Source of the DNA: Blastomussa wellsi
Taxonomy: Eukaryota; Cnidaria; Anthozoa; Scleractinia; Plerogyridae
DNA: 64,000 nucleotides
Direction: 5' to 3'
NCBI GenBank assembly: GCA_947652115.1
Contig: OX393566.1
Coordinates: 25,114,307-25,178,306 of the forward strand
Below, piece by piece: positions 49,922 through 62,099 of the stretch. Position 1 is the stretch's first letter; the number at the start of each line of letters is the position of its first letter. The notes beneath the pieces were generated by a model. It worked only from the letters and a program-made list of their open reading frames with translations, ran no database searches and was not told the origin of the DNA. A program made the translations under genes and the position numbers.

Positions 49922-50026
49922 TTTCAAATTCATGTACTGAATTCCACTGGAATTAAAATGTGGAAGACAGTGATTAGTTGTGAAGTCAAATACTGAATTC
50001 CACTGGAATTAAAATATGGAAGATAA
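49907..50026 (+). repeat. Tandem duplication across the LEO1 stop codon
   Basis: The block GAAGACAGTGACTAG...GAATTCCACTGGAATTAAAAT (about 49907-49962) recurs directly after as GAAGACAGTGATTAG...(about 49963-50018). The first copy holds the last codons, stop and a possible ATTAAA signal (49952-49957); the second duplicates them outside the frame with its own ATTAAA (50008-50013). Confidence 0.85.
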
Positions 50027-50692
50027 CTGATAAAGGTCAGGCATGCTCTGCCGCTGGATTGCACCAAAAGTCACGACAAGGGCATGAAATATTAAAGCGG
50101 AGCTGCACTTGACAAAATGGAGAGAAGAAGCCAAAGTCAAGTCCTTTATTTAGAAGTTTTTAACTCGACAACAACATACAAACATGCATGAGCTTGATAC
50201 TACATTTGACATGAAAAAGCAACTTTTCACCTTTCCAGTCCCATTCTCAAAATATCCATTCACAGAACTGACTGCAATATAAATTATTTCTTTTAATGCT
50301 GGTTCTGAGAATATATTTGTTCATCAAGATATTAGAACAAGTTTCAACTGAGTGTCGTAAAACCAAAACCAAAGTAATTACTTTGGCCAATCACTAAGGG
50401 CGGAGACAATCCAGTGAACCGATCAAAACTTGAAGTAATTACACATAACTGACACAAAGCGTGCGAAAACATGCACATGTGAGTCACAATTAGTTTTGTT
50501 TTTACCTCTGGTTGGTTGAAAAAGTGGTGTGATTGTTTCAAACAAACCAATGACTGTGTGTAGTAATGTAAAACCAAAGCAATTTATTGATTACTTTCGA
50601 CACTCAATTGAGAACCGTTCTATTCCCTAGTTGACAATTGTCTTTAGTACGCTGATTGGGTATTCAAACATGAGATATCCTTTGCATTTCAC

Positions 50693-50797
50693 TCTCCGAC
50701 GAAGGGCTAACGCTCGAAACGTCAGCTCTTGAATCTCTTTACGGTGGCCAATTGACATTATCAACCCAGTTGATAAAACCAAATTATATTGTTATAC

Positions 50798-50842
<45 letters not shown>

Positions 50843-50843
50843 C
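50693..50843. mobile_element. Foldback repeat copy (single arm plus complete tail)
   Basis: Begins near CTCCGACGAAGGGCTAACGC and ends TTTAGAAACTTACCCCCTCT, almost identical to the 48.4-kb copy, which suggests recent spread. Confidence 0.85.
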
Positions 50844-51315
50844 TCGTACAAGTGGTTGATTTGAACAAATTATGAGTTAAAATAATCATTTTTTAGCTAT
50901 GTTAATTATGCTACCTCCAATTCAGTGAATAGTTGTTAATTATTCTTGTCAGCCCTCTGTGCATTTATGTGGTAAGGAGAAAAAGGTAGTTATTTTTCAC
51001 TTTGAAAAAAATAAATTGCTTTTCATTTTGAAGGGTATAAATCATCAAAACTGTGAACCTGAGTAAATACATGTCTGAACTGCAAGCTAGCAAGCAGTAC
51101 CTCTTTCAGATAACTGTACAAGCCAAATTTGGAAGTTAAGCAGTCGTACAATGGTTTACAAAGCAAAAGCATTAAGCAAAAGATTAAGCACAAGATTGGG
51201 GAGACCAAATAATGAGGGAATTTTTCTTTCTTCTTTTCGGGACAACTGACCCTTTTTTTATGGTTTTTGTGATTGTTTTGATTTGTTCACACTTCCTGCA
51301 TCATATATTATTTCT

Positions 51316-51543
51316 CAGGGTTGTAAACTACATTTTTGGAGAACTTACCATCTAGGTGAGTGGCCTTCAAGCTGCACTCACCCAGTCAATTAGCTCCCCA
51401 TGAACATATCAGTAAATAAATTATCTGGATATGAAAGTTGTACGTACTCCCCAAACCGGGTGAGTGATCTGTGATTCGCACTCGCCCGACAATTTTGATA
51501 TTTGCCTGGACGGACGAGCAGAAAGTACTAATTAACAACCCTG
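51316..51543. mobile_element. Element with CAGGGTTGT ends
   Basis: CAGGGTTGTAAACTA and the inverted TAATTAACAACCCTG bound about 228 bp. CAGGG starts are usual for hAT elements, but no 8-bp duplication is visible. The interior has GGTGAGTG / CACTCGCCC-like inverted words. Confidence 0.6.
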
Positions 51544-52589
51544 CTTGTACAAACTTATGGATTCTAGCACTGTCTCGTCCCCTGGGATAATTTGGAACAA
51601 ACTTCAACCTTCACTGACAATAACTTACAGTAATGTTGTCATTAAACTGATAGAGTATGACATGAACAAAAAGAGAAAAACAAGTCTTTCTTGGCCATTA
51701 CGATGCTTCATATTTCTCACAACCTTATCTCTGACTTTGTATCGATATCTTGAGGAGAAATTGGATATTGATTGCTGTTAGTTTGACTCATTTACTGTAT
51801 TTTAATATGGTTCTCAGGTTCTAAACCAATAGAAGCTTAGCTCAAATGTTTTTCACAATGGTCTGAAATGACTTGAAGTTGTTTACCTGGGCTTTTAGTT
51901 TAGTAGTATTGGTTGTAGTGGACAATATTGGCAATGTGCTAATGGTAAAGTAAGCTGTCTGCATTCTTATCATTCGAAATCTTGCAGTTGGAACGTCTCT
52001 TTTCTTATTCACAAAACTCTGGTCTAAGAGTACATTCTGCCATGAAATGTTGTATCTTGTATCTTGTTTTTTGAAGTAATTTATCAAGATCATGACAATA
52101 TGCCTGTGAATTGACATTCTGTCTTTGTTGTGTAAATTATGTTCTACGTAGTGTAGTGTCATGAAATGCGAGGTACATCTGTCAGTATATTTTTGTCAGA
52201 ACAGTATATTTTTTGTCAGGAATTACCTAAAGACGTTACTGAAACTGAAGATTGAAATTTAACCTGAAATTTGGAAGCAAATTATATATCTTCACACAAT
52301 TTCAATTTATGCTCAGAATTTTAAAATTAAATGCAGTTTTGGTGGGTAGGTATAGGCTGGAGCTTATCCTGGCTTCCATATCATGAATCAACTATGATTA
52401 TTTCTACTTTAGATGGATGGGATAATGTGTTCCTCAAGACCCCCACCCCGTCGGGAATTTCAATTAAGCTTCATACATTTCTTTGCATATTTTGGCCTTT
52501 GAGAACCAGTGCCCCCCTCCCCCACCCCTGGAATTTCCAATACCTTCTGTGGGGGAGTAGGGATATTTTCTGGAACTACATACCAGTAA

Positions 52590-52692
52590 TAGTCCATCAC
52601 AGGGTTACCCTAGAATTGAATTTGCCAGTACACATTTATGCACCTGGGTGAAGAGAAGCACTATGAGACTACATTTAAGTCCAGTGCTCTAA
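52590..52692 (-). mobile_element. Inverted SINE remnant
   Basis: Read on the minus strand it matches parts of the 26.8-kb SINE: TTAGAGCACTGGACTTAAAT-like head and GTGCATAAATG...GGCAAATTCAA...CCTGTGATGGACTA body words. Confidence 0.55.
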
Positions 52693-53730
52693 CCAAATTA
52701 TTTTTGCATACCTGGCTCAAGGCCCAAAAAATCATAGCTTCACTTGTACATGTACATATTGGCCTACACGCAGCCACACACAGCTAGTGGATACCTCAAA
52801 TTTTCACAGAATTCCTCAGTTCTGTTGTCAGAAAACAGAAAGTTTTATCCTCTAATGCTAAATGTGACATTTGAATTGTATCTATTATGAGAAACAAAGG
52901 AAATCCTCTGATGTGTAATTAAATGTTATTTTGAAAAGTGAATCCCAGCTGATGAAATGTTGCTGAGCATTGTCCATGAAGTGAAGTGTTCATCAATAAT
53001 ATTTATATCACAAGGTTTAATCAGTGAATTATCTGATGCTGGAAAAATGTTATTTTGACAATTAAACAGTAGTAAGCAAGGTAATTAAGGGAATATCACA
53101 CCTGTAACAATTAAATGACAATTTGATGGTAATCAGTCAATATCCATATATGGGAAGGGTCGGCTGATTGACTGATAAAGTTACACGTTTCAAGTGTTGT
53201 ATATTCTATTCATCACGATACCACTGCGACCCTGATATAATAACAAAAATTTCGGGGAAGAAGCTGTGGAGCTAGGTTTGTTATATCTGGGGCTTTTGAA
53301 TCGAAGTAGTTATTACTCAACCTTCTCATATCGAGCGCTGTGCGTAGTAGTAGCTGCACGCTTCTAAACATGTTTGTGGTTTATAACAGATATCAACCCC
53401 ACGCAAACGGTCATGTGCAATATTTTACGTGTCGTGCAATTTTCCATTCTTATACTCCTTGATTTCCACTTTTAACTATCATTTCCTATTTTTAACAACT
53501 AGTTTTTGCTCAATAAATAATACATCGAAGTCTTGGATATACAAAAGAATGAGCGAAATGATATCAAACGCGAACAAAACGTAAATAAAAACATACAACA
53601 ATATCACTATAAATGAATTTTATTTAAAAACTAAATCCTCCACTTCTTTATTTACAGTACATTAACCGTGGTTTAGTTTAGAAACTCCGAAGGTGTCTTC
53701 ACCACCACACATCAGATGTTAAGCAGAGAA

Positions 53731-53736
53731 TTTATT
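53731..53736 (-). terminator. Candidate polyadenylation signal of HEXIM
   Basis: AATAAA on the minus strand, about 110 bp past the HEXIM stop codon. Confidence 0.55.
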
Positions 53737-53843
53737 TTCAGTGTGTGTACATATTTCCACCACTCACAGAAATCCTCGTAGCGTAGAATTGCCCCGAGAA
53801 TTGAGACTTGAATCAACTACAGCATCGTGACATTTAAGAGACT

Positions 53844-54788
53844 TTAGGGTGCAACAGATATGTGGAAGCGATTCTTAATTTCTTCGTTTTCTGCTAGCAA
53901 GCGTTCATTTTCTTTACGAAGTCTGTTGAGTTCAATAAGCAATATCTCTTCTCTAGTGTTCGAGTCTGCCTTGCGCACCTCCAAATTATTGTCACCGTTT
54001 AAAGACCCGGAGATTTCTTCAACGGAACTTTGTCTCGCAAAAACGCTACCAAAAGCTTCCGACTCTTTCAGTTTAATTTCCATGTTTTCTATCCGTTCTT
54101 CTAGAAGCATAAATTCGCGCACAAGTTCACTCTTGCTCATTGAATGCAAGTTCTCTACATGAACCTGTTCATAAGCCTCTGTGAAGTCTTTTTCGAAAAA
54201 CTGCTGTTCGTAAATTTCGTCCTCGGGGGATTCATTGTAGTCATCGTCGAAATCCGAATCGTCACAGGAATTGGATAATAATCTATTCCTCAAAGGTGTT
54301 TCTTCTCCATCGGATTGCATATGAGCATGTGAACCCAAATCTGGCTCGGCTAAATCGTGCTCAGCCATTAAAAACTGAGTAGTGTTGTAAGGTGCACTTG
54401 GTCGCCCTTTAGCGTTTATCTGTTCTCGGAGTTTAAATGCCCGTTTCGTGTCTCTCTCGTCCCTTTGCTTTTTCTCTTCCCACGAAAGTTTTGAATACGG
54501 AACATATCTTTTCCCGGGTTTGTTATGATTTCGCCTAGACCCGCGACGGTGTTTTTTCCGAATAGGCGAAGGTTTCCAGTCCGCGACCGATTGCGCGGTT
54601 GTTGTAACAGGTACGCAAAATTCACTCTCTCGAGCTTCTTTCTTCTCTGGTAAAGATTCTACATCACCTGCCTCTCCTGCACTCTGTCCACTAGTCCGTT
54701 CATCGTCCCCATCACTGCCGTCTTGCTCCAAATTCTCCCGACGACAGTCAGTCGGAGCGGACGATGAAGAATCAAGTTGTTCGGTCAT
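53844..54788 (-). CDS. HEXIM1: HEXIM protein, inhibitor of P-TEFb
   Basis: A single intact exon of 314 codons, intronless like the vertebrate HEXIM genes. Key parts: an acidic/Ser-rich N-terminus; a basic RNA-binding stretch (about 76-94, IRKKHRRGSRRNHNK), followed by the conserved PYSKLSWEEKK; the invariant PYNTTQFL (133-140), which contacts CDK9/cyclin T; an acidic region (about 165-200); then DFTEAYEQVHVENLHSMSK and a C-terminal coiled coil (about 215-310) for dimerisation and cyclin T binding. HEXIM bound to 7SK RNA holds P-TEFb inactive. The size is between human HEXIM2 (286) and HEXIM1 (359); a single pre-duplication orthologue is likely. Confidence 0.97.
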   Translation of the reverse strand: MTEQLDSSSSAPTDCRRENLEQDGSDGDDERTSGQSAGEAGDVESLPEKKEARESEFCVPVTTTAQSVADWKPSPIRKKHRRGSRRNHNKPGKRYVPYSKLSWEEKKQRDERDTKRAFKLREQINAKGRPSAPYNTTQFLMAEHDLAEPDLGSHAHMQSDGEETPLRNRLLSNSCDDSDFDDDYNESPEDEIYEQQFFEKDFTEAYEQVHVENLHSMSKSELVREFMLLEERIENMEIKLKESEAFGSVFARQSSVEEISGSLNGDNNLEVRKADSNTREEILLIELNRLRKENERLLAENEEIKNRFHISVAP

Positions 54789-55080
54789 CGAAACCTAAAG
54801 TAATGGTCTCTTCTTCCCTCGAAATGGCTTCCCAAAAGAAATTCGGTAAATTGAGGGAGCAAATGGTCCTTTACGCCCACGATCGGGAAAATATAAGCGT
54901 CTTCAAGCACAAACTTCGCTAAACCTTCTCTTTCTCGTCTCCTCTCTCTCGGTCGACAACTGGGTTTGATGAAACAAATCGTGTTTTTGTTGTCATTCAT
55001 TGAGCATGTGACCTCCAGTGATTGTCTCTGATTGGATGATGGCTCGCGCAAAACAATATCTCACGTGGTCACGTGAGCAA
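54789..55080 (-). promoter_or_regulatory. HEXIM promoter region with CCAAT box and paired E-boxes
   Basis: On the minus strand a CCAAT box (about 55030-55034) and a palindromic double E-box TCACGTGGTCACGTGA (55061-55076) lie 240-290 bp upstream of the ATG. TCACGTGA-type sites are bound by USF/MITF-class factors. No TATA box was seen. Confidence 0.55.
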
Positions 55081-58000
55081 GCACGAGAGACCAAAAAGGG
55101 AGTAAGGGAGGGGTGTGGCGGTAGGCTATAATACTAAGGGGTGAGGTAGTGTGTTAAAGTGGGAAAAATTTGAAAAGACAAAATAATATTTTAATATATA
55201 CATTTTTTATAAATATTATTTTTATATTAGTAATGTTATTTACTTACCAATCATTACTTTTGTTCAAGAGAAAATGATCTCTCTTGTTTTGATTTGAAAA
55301 GCACCCTGTAAAATAGCCGTGAACGTGCAAATTTAAAAGCCCAATGTTGCAGCTGATTTCAGCGTAGTGTGTCGATATATCTGCCAAGTGCATTGCGATA
55401 AATAAACTGCGGCTGGAACTCTTCATTGCATTTTAACTGGCACATATGTGCAGTTTTAACTGTAAAAAAGATGTCAAAAACCGTGGGAATAAATTAAAAC
55501 AAGGTACGACTCTTTTACACTCAGCGAGCCGTGAACATGAGGCTCGACCGTTGTCTGGTTGTCTCGGCTTCGTATCAAATTAATTTTCTGTAAACCGTTC
55601 AGTTTTGTCCGCTTGACAAACACAGATAGAAGGCTTGAAATTGAAGTTTGTGTCTCCCTAAACCTTTAAAAAATACTATTGTAGAAAAAAGCTAAATTTG
55701 ACGAAATATATATGGGCAGGCTTAAAATATTTATCACCGATTCCTGATCGCCTAATTGGGCGAATGATCGACCGGCAAATATGATGTGTCTACACACTGC
55801 ACTGAAACCGGCTGTAAACTGTCCATGTTTTATTTCAAATCTTCATCAGTTGCTACAAGCCGCAAGTAAACAGGAAAGGTATTTTGTTTGGGATGTGACA
55901 CTCCGCCTTATTCATGGCATATTCAAGCCACGCCCCACGGGGACATTCCCAGGCGCGGCTTCAGGTGTTCCGGAATATCCGCGCTCTTTTGCAGTGAAAA
56001 TTGAGAACAACCAACATTGATTCGCGTACCATTTAATTTATTTTAATGAATTTCCGACTAGTATCCCAAAGAGTACCTCTTTCAAATAACGGGGGCAATT
56101 CGTGATTTATTTCGGACATGAAATTTTAATCAAAATTTTTAATTTGCTTGGAGATAAAACGGAATTCAATAATTGATATGAAATAACTCAAATTGCAGAT
56201 TTCAGGCAAAAATTAAGCGGATCCGCGGATTTCGAAAAATGCAGTGGATCACGGACATGGTGATAATTCATGCCATGAATTTCGTATCAGTCTCAAAACC
56301 ACCGTTTTACATTAGAACTGCCGCAAAAAGAAGCAACGGGACGAACCTTTTGAAAATTGCCATCAAAACAACATCTACCGTCCTTTCAGTGAAACTGTTA
56401 ATCAGAAAGTTTTCAAGGAATGTGGATTCGGATTTCAACGAAAATAGTGGCGGATTGACGGACTTGGCCCAAAAATATTGGTGGATTCGCATACCCCTAT
56501 TCAACCCCCCACCTCAAGAAACATTGCATCACAAACTTTTAACAAGTAAAACAAGATTATTAGAGGGGGATTCATTGATGGGTTTGAAAAATAAAAAGAT
56601 CATCGGGCATTGAACCATACCTTTAATTTATTTCACGATGTATCACTTTTTGTACATTCGCAATTAGTTTCAAGAGACTGATTTTAATTAAAAGTTTTTA
56701 TATTAAAATAATTATCCCTTCCGTTAAATTATAACACATTGCCACACGAGTCAAAACATTACTACAGTTGTTTTTAGTAATTTAGAATATTTAATGAAAT
56801 TTCAGTCTTAATATTATTTTATTTATTACAAACATTATGGAAATTTACAACATCCCTTTGCAAAGAAACGGCTTTTAAATTTTTATTTCTAGTAACAAAT
56901 CATTGCTTTAAATCAACATTTATCAATGCCACATTTTATCATTAATATGAACCAAAATGTTCATGTGAAAAATCAAAAATTTATCCATCAGCCATAACAA
57001 TGGAACAATTTCATTAAAAAACTTTAGAGTCCAACTTTAGTGTCTGTTGCAAATTGGCATTCTATTGTAACATAAACTGATCCAATAACTTCTTTCAGGC
57101 TTCCCGATTTGTTGGCTATATTCCATTTATATTGTGTGGCATTTTTGTACACAGAATTACAATACAAAATTGAGAAAGAGCCAGATCATCATAACATTTG
57201 GCTGCCCATGGTCTCCAACCTGCTTTGAACACTCACCCACCCATACCTCCTAAACCAGAGCTCGTGCAGCGAAATGCTTGAACATGATCTCCCACAGGCA
57301 TCCAGGTGAAGTTAAATTTCACATTATATTCCACAAAATAAAACCCAAACAGTTAATCAGTTACATCCATCCAGAAAAAATGTAAGTGATATAAATGAAA
57401 TTGGCTATATTGTAATAGCAACGAATAAATTGTCAAATTGGGATGCATTGATGTTACAACAAATCAATTTCACCCATAATTAACTCTGTGCCCTCTGAAA
57501 GGAAACATGATATTAATCCTTGAAACAAAACTACACACGCAAGGTCATTACATGTAGACAGTCTATGTAGCAAACTACTTAAGACATTTTCCTATTTTTA
57601 GCACTATTTCTGAACATAATGATACTTAGTTTTATAACTATTTTTACACCTTCTATCAAAATATTACCAGTGTTAATTATTAAAAATGCTACAACTGCAT
57701 ACATTGATTATATTAATATTATTATTGTAAGGAACGTCTTGAATACATATATTTAGTCATTTCTGTTTTACATATTCTGATATTGCACATTATTTTAGTT
57801 TGTATGCATTCAGAGGATGAAAATCGAAAGAGTGTCAAGTATGTTTTATTTTTTTACCTTCAAACTACAAAAGTCGCAAAGAAATAGAAAACTATTAATC
57901 AAATACTTTGTTCACAATTATATTGTACATTTATTATTTCTTAAAAATTACATATCAATAATCATTGCAAGACAATGATTCATCCCCCTCTCAGTATACT

Positions 58001-58815
58001 TACCCCACCCACCCCTCCCAGAATATCCAACTGTCCCCTTTCCTCTTGACAACAAACTGCTGTAGTTAGCAGCTCACTACAAAATGTTTATAAGCCACAA
58101 CTAAACTGTAGCTGCAAAACAATAACTTTACAAATATTTAAATACCTCTCTGATAGCACAATTTAGCATCAAGGTACACAAAAGCATCTGCCATATATTT
58201 ATTATTAAACCTTAGCTGAATGAAGTTTAAAATAAATTTCTAATGACTGAATTTTTCTGTGATTTACAGTTCTGAGTTGTATTAAAATTTACGACTGGTC
58301 TTTGAAAACCGCATCCTGACATTTTTATATAATTTCCTAGAAACATTCAGTAGAAGATGAAGTAAAAACTTGTGAAATCAGCTTTTGTTGTCAACTCGCA
58401 TTTAAAAAGTGTATTTTCTTGATTTTGATGGCTGGATAATAAAAGCTATATTTATTTTGAGACTGACAAAATCAATAATACCATATTACAAAATTATTTC
58501 AGCAAAATACAACTTGGTGTTTGGTCCGGTCCACAAAACCACCCAAATACCAGCAGTAATCTGATGTCTCCTTACCAGTAAATTGCATGATAAGTTAAAA
58601 TGAAGAACATGTTCTTCACAACAAAAGTGTTACAGACCTTGGGCCTTATATGTCAGTGAATTTAGCTTCTCTCAACCCCGTCCAAATGTAATGCTGAACT
58701 GTTGTTGATTAACAGGAACAAGTGACAAATCCAAAACTGTTGGTTGCACTGGTGGGCGGCGCCGGTGAAACAACAAGCTGATTATCAGCTTGATGTTCAT
58801 AAATTAACAATTGGT

Positions 58816-58960
58816 TCATGCTTTTAGTGTACACTATCAAGTTATGGTGTAAAATTGAACAGCACAAAAGAAGCTTAAGAGCTGACCAAGGAGGTTAAGC
58901 CAAGAGCAACTCTACCTTCTTGAGTGTTTGCCAAACTTCTAAAGTTCTTCTCAAACTCAT
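58816..58960. mobile_element. Half copy of the AACAATTGGTTCATGC MITE
   Basis: AACAATTGGTTCATGCTTTT followed by GTACACTATCAAG matches the left part of the element at 24797-24935; the right end is absent. Confidence 0.6.
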
Positions 58961-59006
58961 TAATAATTCATCACGTTAAAATAAAGGAAATCAGAATCAG
59001 ATCTTA

Positions 59007-59246
59007 CAGTGCAATGCGCCTGAGTGTGGCCACCCAACAAACTTTTTTGACAAGTTAGCCAATCAGAGAGCGCGAATTTGTTTGAGTTGTCCCATCTCCT
59101 TGTTGAAAGCACGACAGGTTTCATGACAACAGCTTTGAACATTGCAAGGAGGCGGGACAGCTCAAACAAATTCGCGCTCTCCGATTGGCTAATTATAACT
59201 TGTCAAAAAAGTTTGTTGGGTGGCCACACTTAGGCGCGTCACGCTG
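59007..59246. mobile_element. Palindromic mariner-type MITE with TA flanks
   Basis: Left arm of about 90 bp (CAGTGCAATGCGCCTGAGTG, then TGGCCACCCAACAAAC and CCAATCAGAGAGCGCGAATT) is inverted at the right end. TA lies on both sides (59005-59006, 59247-59248). Each arm carries ATTGG/CCAAT. Confidence 0.88.
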
Positions 59247-59510
59247 TAATTAGCATGGTTTGTTATGATTTCATTTCTTCATTTTCTACACATTTTAGTT
59301 TTGATTGAGAAATACTCTGCTATGCATCACAATTTCACCTCTTTTCCCAGTGTTTGAAATGTGATGAAACATTGTCTCTTGTATAACATATTATTACATC
59401 TGTAACTTGAAAGATCACAGCATGACTAGAGGAAATGACCATAAAAACCCACATCAAAACTCTTGCAAAAAAAACCAATTTATATTGATATGATTTGCTC
59501 ACATTATTAA

Positions 59511-59894
59511 AGTGGCATTGCAACAGTGATTTTGGAGTGTTCAGGTCAGTTATGTGCTAAATTCATTGCTTAATACATTTACTCGTGCAAAAAATGTTCC
59601 TGCAGAATTGCAAAGAAGACATCAAATTTAAATTTAGCAGGAAGAGCAAACCATAATATAGATGGTTTCCTATTTTGTCAGGAGATGGCTCGAGAATTTG
59701 AAAAAATGGCAATTCTTTTCAATTTTCAATCCGCTTCCATCCTTGCCATCCGTAGCAACAGACATCAGTAAATGGTTTCAATGCAGCAATATAGTCTTAG
59801 GTAACAAAACTAAACCATTATTTTTGGTTTTCCTTTGAGCGAAGACAAGTCTTAGCTTTTTAAAATGTTGCTAAAATGGCGTGACAATGCCCCT
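59511..59894. mobile_element. TTAA-flanked MITE (384 bp)
   Basis: AGTGGCATTGCAACAG at the left and the inverted AGGGGCATTGTCACGCC at the right, with TTAA immediately outside both ends. The outermost bases match the TTAA-flanked element at 15630. Confidence 0.78.
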
Positions 59895-60309
59895 TTAAGT
59901 TTTAGATTTTGAACAGGGCTTCAGAGGTGAAAGTTCATGTTATTGTGCCAACTAGGAAATATTAATCACAATGATTGACACTGCTTGTTTGAGCCTAAAC
60001 AATGCGATCGAAAATAAAATGCACTGCAGTGAATCACTGCCTACATAAAGCATGAAAACTATAAAAAGAAATAACTACAAAATTTAACAATAACACATCT
60101 AGTGATTTTCACCAAGAGCTAAAGATTCCATGTTCTAATTTTGCCTGGGGCCCAAGCAGCTGGAGGGTGCGACCATTATGAGGAAAGAAATTCCTTTCCT
60201 AATTTTGCTTGGGGCCTCATTTTGATGGAATAGTATCACACAGCTTCTGCTTCTCCGAGTCTTCTCCGAGTCTTGCAACTTCTGTGTCCATTACTATTAA
60301 TTCTGTAAT

Positions 60310-62099
60310 TCATGGCAGTTGTGTCACTTCATCATAGAAGCGGACTCGTGGACGGCCCCTTCCTGAAGGCGATCTTGTTTCCTTCAAACATGGATGAATT
60401 ACATAGTGAGTATGAAATACTAGCCATGGGACTTGATTATAAACACCACAATATGCTGTAATGATCATCCAATACATACACCTTATTGCAAAATGGCCAC
60501 TATAAATTGGCCCTTTTAGCCTCATTTCTGAGTAAAAATTTCTCTTGTGACTCCCCCCCCCCCCCCACACCAAAAAAATCTCCTCTGGTAGGCGTAGCAC
60601 TCCCTTGTGTTCTCTCAGCTTTTACTTCAAAGACATACGTCAGAGGCATTGCTAGCAAACAGCTGTTGTGAAATCAAAGACTGCAGTGGTTCTTACCTCG
60701 CTATAATTATTATCTACACTTCTTTTTTGAAGATAATCTCTTTGGACTGATCGTATACTATCTATCACATCTTTATCTACGTCCTGCAAAGGGAATAACA
60801 TTATACTCAGAGACAGAAAAAAACCAATAAAAGGTTCCGCTAATGCACCTATCAGTGTTAAGCCAGAGGGGGGAGGAGGGCGGGCATAGGCAGGGCAGTT
60901 GAACTGAGCAGAGATTTTATGTTAAAATGCCCTGCCCCAGGGCATTTGTGGATAGTCAAAAAGAGTCACTAAAAGTCAATAAAATGTTGCTCAGAAAGTC
61001 CACTAAAAAGTCCTCACTAAGGCATGATAACTACTGTCAAATCCCCCACCTATGCCTGGCCTCCCCCCCCCCCCCCACCCTCCTCAGGCTTAACATTGGT
61101 AGGTGCTCAAAGAAATGCCTTATAACTAAAATGTTTTGACGCAACTGCCCAAATGTTGCTCTTGGGACATAAAGATTGAACAAGCTTGCAGGTTCTCTTA
61201 AAAATTTTCTTATAGCAGACTTCAGACATGGACAGGAAAAGTTGGCAAGTTTAAAAGTTTGTAAATTTCTTTTTTTCCAATAATTGCTGTGTAGACTATT
61301 GCTGCCAGGACAACATCAAACAAAGAATAGCAAACCTCTAAAGAGCTGAATGAAGCTTCACTTTCACTCTTCATTTGTTGTTGAGCAGACACCAACCTAA
61401 ATGTACAAAGGATTAGGCACATCTTAGACATGGGGGAGGGAAAGACTGGAAAGCTCCCGCCTCTTAGTCCAAACCCGATCCGAGTCCAGCGCACTAACCA
61501 TTTGTCCCGGGGGGGCTCACATATGAAAGGGGTCCCCTAAAGGAGACTGATCTGGGTGTGGCCCAAGGTTTTTTGGACCCCTAAAAGACCATGGAAACTC
61601 TGAGTCTATTAATCAAGTAAATTAAATGAATTATAAATATACATATATATTTTTTCATATTTCTTTGCATGCACCCTAAACGAGACCTTCACGGCTAAAT
61701 ATAACAGCGTTTTGCTAGAACACCCCAAGTGGGGACCAAAATCTTACCACTGCACTTCCCACAACACACTTTGGCTAACAAAAACAATGTATTGATCAAA
61801 AACAATGTATTGCCCTTTAGGGTAATAGTACTTCAGAAACAATCAATATTCTATTCATAAACTAATCAGACTGATGCCAATAGACACACCAATTTCAAGT
61901 GAAAATTATAAGAATTTAAACATTGTCATCATCAAACAAAATGTGAAAAGTTCCTGGCATTATCAATAGTCAACAACACAGTAACAATAATAAAAATTAA
62001 TAAAAGTAATCTTACTTTTGTAATGTAAATAATGTCCCAGTGATATGTTTGCATCTGCTGACCAGGTTCTCTAGTTTAGAAGGTTCTTCTTTCAAAAAT
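60310..62099 (-). CDS. 3' end of an unrecognised gene (four exons, helical C-terminal part)
   Basis: Exons 62099-62016, 61396-61336, 60783-60697 and 60381-60310 join in phase and end in TGA, giving about 100 C-terminal residues. The first two give a continuous helix-like stretch (KLENLVSRCKHITGTLF, then LQKLVSAQQQMKSE), the third DVIDSIRSVQRDYLQKRS, and the last a basic tail (GRGRPRVRFYDEVTQLP). Donors are GTAAGA, GTTTGC and GTAAGA; the last acceptor has a weak pyrimidine tract. The 5' exons were not found in 62.1-62.9 kb, so the start is unknown. Family and function are not recognised; a small coiled-coil protein is the best description. Confidence 0.5.
60845..61106. mobile_element. MITE with GCACCTA ends
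   Basis: GCACCTATCAGTGTTAAGCC and the inverted GGCTTAACATTGGTAGGTGC bound about 262 bp; G- and C-runs pair inside each end. It sits between two exons of the minus-strand gene. Confidence 0.75.

Larger units (their letters stand above)
50030..53640. other. Gene-free interval between LEO1 and HEXIM
   Basis: No supported exon on either strand. Contents: a foldback repeat copy (50693-50843), a CAGGGTTGT-ended element (51316-51543) and an inverted SINE remnant (about 52590-52690). The rest is AT-rich single-copy-looking sequence. Confidence 0.6.
55090..60300. other. AT-rich interval without a supported gene
   Basis: No exon with splice signals or recognisable protein was found. The frame at 56239-56613 has no family resemblance. 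Contents include a half MITE (58816-about 58960), a palindromic MITE (59007-59246) and a TTAA-flanked MITE (59511-59894). 56.6-58.7 kb is strongly AT-rich. Confidence 0.55.

Noticed and set aside
56239..56613. 124-codon plus-strand frame
   Set aside because: Isolated, no splice signals in useful phase, no recognisable motif.
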